DNA of 24,845 bases from a virus, in IMG/VR virus record IMGVR_UViG_3300020469_000250, positions 1-24,845 of that record; one strand, written 5' to 3'. Position 1 is the first letter of the stretch; every line of letters begins with the position of its first letter. The notes below the pieces were generated by a model. It was not told where the DNA came from. It ran no database searches and saw only the letters and a list, made by a program, of their open reading frames with translations. Made by a program: the position numbers and the translations under genes. This document shows positions 20,829-24,845 of this stretch, in pieces.

Positions 20829-21182
20829 ATGGCTGAGAAAAATTTATATATTAGGTGTGATGAAGAAACTTATTTGATGGCTAGAGAGTTAGCACAAAAA
20901 AATCTTCGTTCTTTAAACAGACAAGTAATTCATTTGATTCATGAAGCGCATCGTACAGTATTCGCTGAAAGCTTTACTAAGGCAGAAGAAGAAAAGATAA
21001 ACAAGTCTGAAACAAAGCTAACTGAAGCAGAGATTGAAAATGTATTTGTTAGCAACCAAGAACCAGAAACCAAAGAAGATGTTGCTAATGGTGTCTTAGA
21101 AGATTGGGAAAGCAGAGACAGTCTTAGTCAATCAGGTTTAGAAAAGCTTTCTGAAATAAGGAAATCGGACTCGTCTGACTAA
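20829..21182 (+). CDS. ribbon-helix-helix-like DNA-binding protein
   Basis: 117 residues. The first 45 (KNLYIRCDEETYLMARELAQ, then KNLRSLNRQVIHLIHEAH) fit an Arc/MetJ-type ribbon-helix-helix: a short strand, a first helix, a Ser-Leu-Asn turn and a second helix. The remainder is acidic and disordered. Such phage proteins usually repress nearby promoters as dimers. The inverted repeat at 20408-20461 or the repeat families in this window are possible targets; this is inference. GGAGAA precedes the ATG. Its 3' end overlaps the convergent minus-strand gene by 59 bases. Confidence 0.75.
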   Translation: MAEKNLYIRCDEETYLMARELAQKNLRSLNRQVIHLIHEAHRTVFAESFTKAEEEKINKSETKLTEAEIENVFVSNQEPETKEDVANGVLEDWESRDSLSQSGLEKLSEIRKSDSSD

Positions 21183-21672
21183 GATACCAGAAGTTTAGCA
21201 TCGCATCTGAACAATCAATCAAGCTATCAAGTTGCGACTGAGTAATCCTATCAGGGTTCTCAGTCATGACTTTCCAAAACTCTTTCTCCTTCTTACTCCC
21301 ACAATCCTCCACCAATCTACTTTGAACTTGGCTTAATACAAGTGGTTTTGTATTGACGCTGGCAGAACTATTACTAGTAAATATTTTGTCTAGGTTTGAA
21401 GCAGAACTCTGTGGAAAAACTCCTGACCTAGAAATTAATCCATAATATTTATCACAAACATTGTGTTGCTTCTCGTTGATTAGTTGTTCGGTATAAAGTT
21501 TATCAATGATATGTTGGTCAAAGACTATTGCTCTGCCAACCTTAGTGTTGTCAATACTTCTGACTTTTACTTTGTGTCTTAGATGTAAATAGGAATTGCC
21601 GACATCATTGACTATGAGTATGTCTTCAGAAATCCCAATCGAAGTTGTCTTCTTGCTCTTCAATCTCTCCAT
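21124..21672 (-). CDS. putative regulatory protein downstream of the primase-helicase gene, 182 aa
   Basis: Starting at the ATG at 21672 (MERLKSKKTTSIGIS) the protein overlaps the helicase end by 47 bases; earlier in-frame ATG codons (21681, 21708) would overlap more, so the start is uncertain. The middle part (DQHIIDKLYTEQLINEKQHN, then VCDKYYGLISRSG) has the helical look of a small DNA-binding domain. It faintly recalls DUF6456-type phage regulators, but I cannot confirm that. The second half is charged and helical. The coding sequence contains copy 4 of ACTAGTAAATATTTT on its antisense strand. It converges on the ribbon-helix-helix gene. Confidence 0.65.
   Translation of the reverse strand: MERLKSKKTTSIGISEDILIVNDVGNSYLHLRHKVKVRSIDNTKVGRAIVFDQHIIDKLYTEQLINEKQHNVCDKYYGLISRSGVFPQSSASNLDKIFTSNSSASVNTKPLVLSQVQSRLVEDCGSKKEKEFWKVMTENPDRITQSQLDSLIDCSDAMLNFWYLSQTSPISLFQKAFLNLID
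21373..21387 (+). repeat. ACTAGTAAATATTTT repeat, copy 4
   Basis: Exact copy within a minus-strand coding sequence (read as KIFTSN on that strand). It has the same plus-strand orientation as the other three copies even though the local gene runs the other way. Confidence 0.8.
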
Positions 21673-23458
21673 ACCTACCATTAACAGGGTTATAATTAAG
21701 CTTAACACAGCCGAGTTTAGCGTTCCAATACCATCTTGCTTTAGTACAATGTATTTCGACAGCCTCGTTGCCTCTATGGACTGCTAAACAAACATCAGGC
21801 TTGGTACTCCATGCCATTGACTTAGCTATATCAAGCGGAGTTGGGTGTCCTACTTTCTCTTTGTTGAATGGCTTGCTTGGATGTGCCACAAACCAAACCA
21901 AACAATCAGTCTGCTTGGCAAACAGTTGCACCTTGCTCAACATATCACTAACCATATCTGTTTCTAGAGCATAGCTTTTATCTGAATGTATAAAATTAAA
22001 AGGGTCTATCACTAACATTCTACATCCCATCCTTTGAATACTTGCTTGTGCTTTTTCTAAGACAGCTTCTATTGTAGGCAAACCACCATCCAAATAGTCT
22101 TGAAACAATATATGCTCATCTATCCATGCTGAAGCTTGGTCTCTTTCAGACTCACTCATTCTAATATTGTTGCCTTCGAAGAAGGGTTTTCCTGTTAGTA
22201 TCTGTGCAAGCTGTACGCTATGATACGAAGGCGGTTTCTCAAAACTAGCATAACAAGTTTTCCAACCATACATCTTGCCAGCATTGACTATCACTTGGTC
22301 GAGAAAGGCAGACTTACCATGACCAGCCCATCCTGTGACGACATAAAGCTGACCTGTTTGCAAAGTGAATATATCATCTAATGATTTAATTCCTGTAGAA
22401 ATACCAGAAGGCTTACCATCTTTGTACAAGCTTTCGAATTCATCCGAGTAATGCTTCATGCTGTTCAGACCATGCAAGGGTATAGGCTCTGCACCTAGAA
22501 CTTGTTTCCTTAGAGTTGCTTCGTCTGTGTTCATAAGTAATTCGTTAGCATCTTTGTAGCCATTGTAATTAACACGATAGCACTTTGCTTTGCCTAGTCT
22601 TCGGCTTAACTCATGAACTAAACAATCTCCAGCAGTATCAATATCTGAGGCTAGTATTATTTTGTCGTATCTATCTAGCAGTTCTTTATCATTCCAAACA
22701 TACTTGAATCTGCCATCTTCGCTTGGGTCTACCTTACCATCGGTTATCTTGTTCGGACTACCATTAGGCACAGAGAAAACAGAGACATCCATATCTGCTT
22801 CTAAGAAAGCTTGCTTGATAGAAAGAGCATCCATCTCACCTTCAGTAATAACCAAACCTTCAATTACATTATCTCCTTCAACCTCTTTTCCCCACAATCT
22901 GCTAGCACTATTAGTCCACCAAAAATCTTTCTTACCATTTGCAGTACGCCATTTACAGGCAGAAACTTTTCCGTTTTCCCTGAATGGGAAACCTATAACT
23001 GGTAAATGTTTTGTCTCCTCCCAAACACAATCCATCTTTTCGGCTGTCTTCAATTCAATTTTTCTTTCACCTAACCATTGACTTATTTTATCCTCGCATT
23101 TTGATAGCTTATTTTTTTGTATCTCTCCATCAGAAATGCTTCCACCACTAGAACTTACTATGCTCTTGTCACTATTAGAACCTAAGTTTGCTTTGGCACT
23201 CTTAGTCTCACCTTTAATTTCACTTACTATTTTCATGTTTCTTTCTCCACTTTTTGGTATGCCTCCCTTAATATTACAATGATGGCAATAATAGGTAATC
23301 ATATCTACGCTAATGTTTACACTCAAAGGGGTATCCTTTTTGTGCTTCCTTCTTTGGTCAGAACAGTTGGGACAGTAGAGTTTGTATTGACCTAACTTAA
23401 GACTTGCTGTCCTTGGGTTGCTATCAATATGATTGCGAATAATCTGTTTCTCTTCCAT
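21626..23458 (-). CDS. bifunctional DNA primase-helicase (T7 gp4-like)
   Basis: 610 residues. The N-terminal zinc-binding domain has CPNC (C29, C32) and CHHC (C58, C61). The TOPRIM primase core has TEGEMDAL (205-212) and ASDIDTAGD (270-278), followed by YKDANELLM. The C-terminal RecA-like helicase has Walker A GWAGHGKS (376-383), Walker B MLVIDP (481-486) and WFVAHPSKP (522-530). This domain order and length match T7 gp4, which unwinds the fork and primes lagging-strand synthesis. GGAGAG precedes the ATG, and the TACTTACT repeat cluster lies just upstream. DNA polymerase is not in this window; presumably it lies to the right. Confidence 0.93.
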   Translation of the reverse strand: MEEKQIIRNHIDSNPRTASLKLGQYKLYCPNCSDQRRKHKKDTPLSVNISVDMITYYCHHCNIKGGIPKSGERNMKIVSEIKGETKSAKANLGSNSDKSIVSSSGGSISDGEIQKNKLSKCEDKISQWLGERKIELKTAEKMDCVWEETKHLPVIGFPFRENGKVSACKWRTANGKKDFWWTNSASRLWGKEVEGDNVIEGLVITEGEMDALSIKQAFLEADMDVSVFSVPNGSPNKITDGKVDPSEDGRFKYVWNDKELLDRYDKIILASDIDTAGDCLVHELSRRLGKAKCYRVNYNGYKDANELLMNTDEATLRKQVLGAEPIPLHGLNSMKHYSDEFESLYKDGKPSGISTGIKSLDDIFTLQTGQLYVVTGWAGHGKSAFLDQVIVNAGKMYGWKTCYASFEKPPSYHSVQLAQILTGKPFFEGNNIRMSESERDQASAWIDEHILFQDYLDGGLPTIEAVLEKAQASIQRMGCRMLVIDPFNFIHSDKSYALETDMVSDMLSKVQLFAKQTDCLVWFVAHPSKPFNKEKVGHPTPLDIAKSMAWSTKPDVCLAVHRGNEAVEIHCTKARWYWNAKLGCVKLNYNPVNGRYGEIEEQEDNFDWDF

Positions 23459-23471
23459 CTTCTCTCCTATA

Positions 23472-23553
23472 TACTTACTATATACTTACTAAGTATCTAC
23501 TTACTAAGTATTAACTTACTAATATACTTACTTAATACCTACTACCACTTACT
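23472..23553. repeat. TACTTACT repeat cluster upstream of the primase-helicase gene
   Basis: Six copies or near-copies of TACTTACT start at 23472, 23483, 23498, 23513 (AACTTACT), 23525 and 23546 (CACTTACT). Two extend to the near-palindrome TACTTACTAAGTA (23483-23495 and 23498-23510). The 13-mer TATATACTTACTA at 23479-23491 is shared with the terL upstream region, in the opposite orientation relative to the gene. An operator array or origin iterons are the obvious candidates. Confidence 0.72.
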
Positions 23554-23793
23554 ATCTACCATGCGATTTATTTCATTCGCTAGGTTCTTTCTTGATATTA
23601 AAGGTAGGTCGTAAAGTTTCGTGACCGCTATGTTGATATATTCAGAATCAATCTGATATTTTATGCAGAGATTTTTAAATGGCTCTGATGAAAAATACTC
23701 AATAGCTTCTGTAGAAATATCTAAGTTTTTGGAAGCTATGTCTCTTATTGCTTGTTGCAAAATTTTCTTATCGAGTTGCTTACCAAAATCCAT
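23542..23793 (-). CDS. small helical protein, 83 aa, unknown
   Basis: The protein starts MDFGKQLDKKILQQAIRDIA and continues KNLDISTEAIEYFSSEPFKN and YINIAVTKLYDLPLISRKNL, an all-helical pattern with a possible helix-turn-helix near the C-terminus. No cofactor or metal motif. It is encoded just upstream of the TACTTACT cluster, whose last copy overlaps its 3' end, and of the primase-helicase gene. It could bind that cluster, but this is only suggested by position. Confidence 0.68.
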   Translation of the reverse strand: MDFGKQLDKKILQQAIRDIASKNLDISTEAIEYFSSEPFKNLCIKYQIDSEYINIAVTKLYDLPLISRKNLANEINRMVDSKW

Positions 23794-23844
23794 GCCTCGC
23801 AGTTTAAACTTTTTTATTATAGATTACTAGACCTGATTTACTTT

Positions 23845-23866
23845 TATGTGATACAGTATGCACATA
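23845..23866. promoter_or_regulatory. possible operator between divergent genes
   Basis: TATGTG (23845-23850) and CACATA (23861-23866) form an inverted repeat in the 93-base divergent gap. TATAAT-like boxes occur on both strands here, but I see no well-spaced -35 box, so exact promoters are not called. Confidence 0.35.
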
Positions 23867-23886
23867 TTATATACACATTAAATATT

Positions 23887-24138
23887 ATGAAATACGAAAT
23901 TGAAAAAGATGTGCCTATGCCTGAGCGTAATGTTAGGGGTAAACCTATCAAGTACGACTTGCCTCTTGCCAACATGGATAAGGGAGACCATATTTTTATT
24001 AAGATTAACAAAACTAAAATTGATAAAGAAATTAAGATAATAAGAAACGCAGTTCACAGGTTTAAGTCTGTGCGACTTGATGTGTCGTTCTCTGTTATTA
24101 AGATGAAAAGCGGTGTTGGTATATGGAGAACAAACTAA
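23887..24138 (+). CDS. small conserved phage protein, 83 aa, possibly DNA-binding
   Basis: The protein begins MKYEIEKDVPMPERNVRGKP and continues KYDLPLANMDKGDHIFIKIN, then IIRNAVHRFKSVRLDVSFSV. I recall short proteins with this KYDLPL-x-x-M-x-x-G-D pattern in many marine phages, usually unannotated. The basic second half suggests nucleic-acid contact. The frame continues upstream, but the start at 23887 keeps the conserved MKYEI beginning. The message leader has no evident ribosome-binding site. It is followed three bases later by the nuclease gene, so both are probably early replication-operon genes. Confidence 0.75.
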   Translation: MKYEIEKDVPMPERNVRGKPIKYDLPLANMDKGDHIFIKINKTKIDKEIKIIRNAVHRFKSVRLDVSFSVIKMKSGVGIWRTN

Positions 24139-24141
24139 GCT

Positions 24142-24845
24142 GTGAAGTACACGAATAAAAATAACTTACCAGAAGAGATTGTTCGTGCTGTACAGCAAGA
24201 TACTTATTCTAAGGGCAAGGCTTCTATTAGTGTCACAGGTTTACTGTCTGCGCCTAGACCTACTATCTTGGCACGAGAACATCAAGACGAATTGGTTGTC
24301 GATGTCTCAGATGAGATATGGAAGATGTTGGGTACAGCCTCACACTACATAATGGAACAAGCAAATATCGGACACGAGGGAACGATAACCGAAGAAAGGT
24401 TGTATTGGAATGTAAGAGGTTGGACTATCTCAGGACAGTTTGACTCGATGTCATTAAAAGATTCTGCTCTCAGGGATTTAAAGGTCACTTCCTCATGGAC
24501 TGTAATGCACGCTCTGAAGGAAGGAAAGATTGAATGGGAACAGCAGTTGAATTGTTATGCTTGGTTGTATAAGAAGAATCATAACGAAGATGTTAAGAAG
24601 CTTGAGATTATAACTATCAATAGAGATTGGTCTGAGAGGCAGAAGCAGAGAAGCGGTGGCGATTATCCTAACGCACAGGTATCAATAATACCTATCAAGT
24701 TATGGACTGAAGAAGAACAAGAAGAATTTATTTTGTCTAGAGTCAAGGCACATCAAGAAGCAGATGCAGACTATCTTATTAGCAAAGACTTGCCTTTGTG
24801 TACTGACGAGGAACGATGGAAGCAAGCTGACTCTTATAGAGTATT
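24142..24845 (+). CDS. PD-(D/E)XK nuclease (RecB/Cas4-like exonuclease), cut by window edge
   Basis: It starts with GTG (VKYTNKNNLPEEIVRAVQQD); GGAGA lies at ribosome-binding distance inside the end of the previous gene. The visible 234 residues contain the nuclease core: GTASHYIMEQA (helix with E72), SGQFDSM (D101), RDLKVTSS (112-DLK-114, the D/E-x-K pair) and QQLNCYAWLY (Q135 and Y139, the conserved helix after the core). This is the phage exonuclease/RecB-like fold used in recombination or host-DNA breakdown. A lone Cys near 220 may begin the iron-sulphur cysteine set of Cas4-type members, but the rest lies beyond the window. Confidence 0.85.
   Translation, partial: MKYTNKNNLPEEIVRAVQQDTYSKGKASISVTGLLSAPRPTILAREHQDELVVDVSDEIWKMLGTASHYIMEQANIGHEGTITEERLYWNVRGWTISGQFDSMSLKDSALRDLKVTSSWTVMHALKEGKIEWEQQLNCYAWLYKKNHNEDVKKLEIITINRDWSERQKQRSGGDYPNAQVSIIPIKLWTEEEQEEFILSRVKAHQEADADYLISKDLPLCTDEERWKQADSYRV

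Noticed and set aside
22662-23081. A 139-codon plus-strand frame opposite the primase-helicase gene
   Set aside because: Lies wholly within a gene with clear catalytic motifs; Ser/Leu-rich composition is typical of antisense shadows.
23472-23553. CRISPR array
   Set aside because: Repeat unit is about 8-13 bases with 3-13-base gaps, far too short for repeats and spacers; an operator or iteron cluster fits better.

Overview
The window is about 24.8 kb of AT-rich DNA from a tailed bacteriophage, most likely a short-tailed marine phage. The evidence is a packaging and capsid module (small and large terminase, P22-type portal, scaffold, capsid, neck adaptors), a T7-type primase-helicase, and many small proteins of kinds I recognise from uncultured marine phage genomes: the lysine-rich series, repetitive Thr/Ser/Ala-rich virion proteins and a GroES-like co-chaperonin. 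No RNA polymerase, integrase, lysis gene or tRNA is visible. The host cannot be read from the sequence; a marine alphaproteobacterium is a reasonable guess.

Layout. Positions 1-14343 (minus strand) form the late virion module, read from small terminase (14343) down to a truncated virion protein at position 1. A promoter-like, repeat-containing gap (13481-13857) separates the two terminase genes, and a UUCG-capped terminator follows the capsid gene (5766-5790). Positions 14344-20130 (plus strand) form an unusual module: a MoxR-like AAA+ ATPase, a helical partner protein, a metallopeptidase/VWA protein, a 60-residue protein and a protein with an ADP-ribosyltransferase-like C-terminus, closed by a strong terminator. 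Positions 20131-20508 are a dense regulatory region with two perfect DnaA boxes, a sigma70-type promoter, a short terminated small RNA and a second promoter. Next come two small plus-strand genes, one of ribbon-helix-helix type. The minus-strand replication genes (21124-23793) and the start of a PD-(D/E)XK nuclease operon on the plus strand finish the window.

Most notable system. Three intergenic leaders of the plus-strand module (before 14957, 16180 and 18872) each contain a recognisable type III hammerhead ribozyme fold: CUGANGA, a capped stem I, an A-rich-capped stem II, GAA, and a closing stem III. Stem sequences differ between copies while pairing is kept. Each ribozyme is followed within a few bases by the same U-rich 12-mer and then a GGAGGUGC-type ribosome-binding site. 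A small RNA encoded at about 20290-20365 carries the complement of both the 12-mer and the ribosome-binding site. I infer that a phage small RNA controls, in trans, a set of ribozyme-processed mRNAs. Upstream of the first ribozyme, a roughly 390-nt non-coding segment with many helices and its own promoter looks like a large structured RNA whose 3' end would be made by ribozyme cleavage. Two further repeat families, ACTAGTAAATATTTT (four exact copies) and TACYTACT clusters before the large terminase and primase-helicase genes, may be recognition sites. All of this rests on reading by eye; no folding program or database was used.
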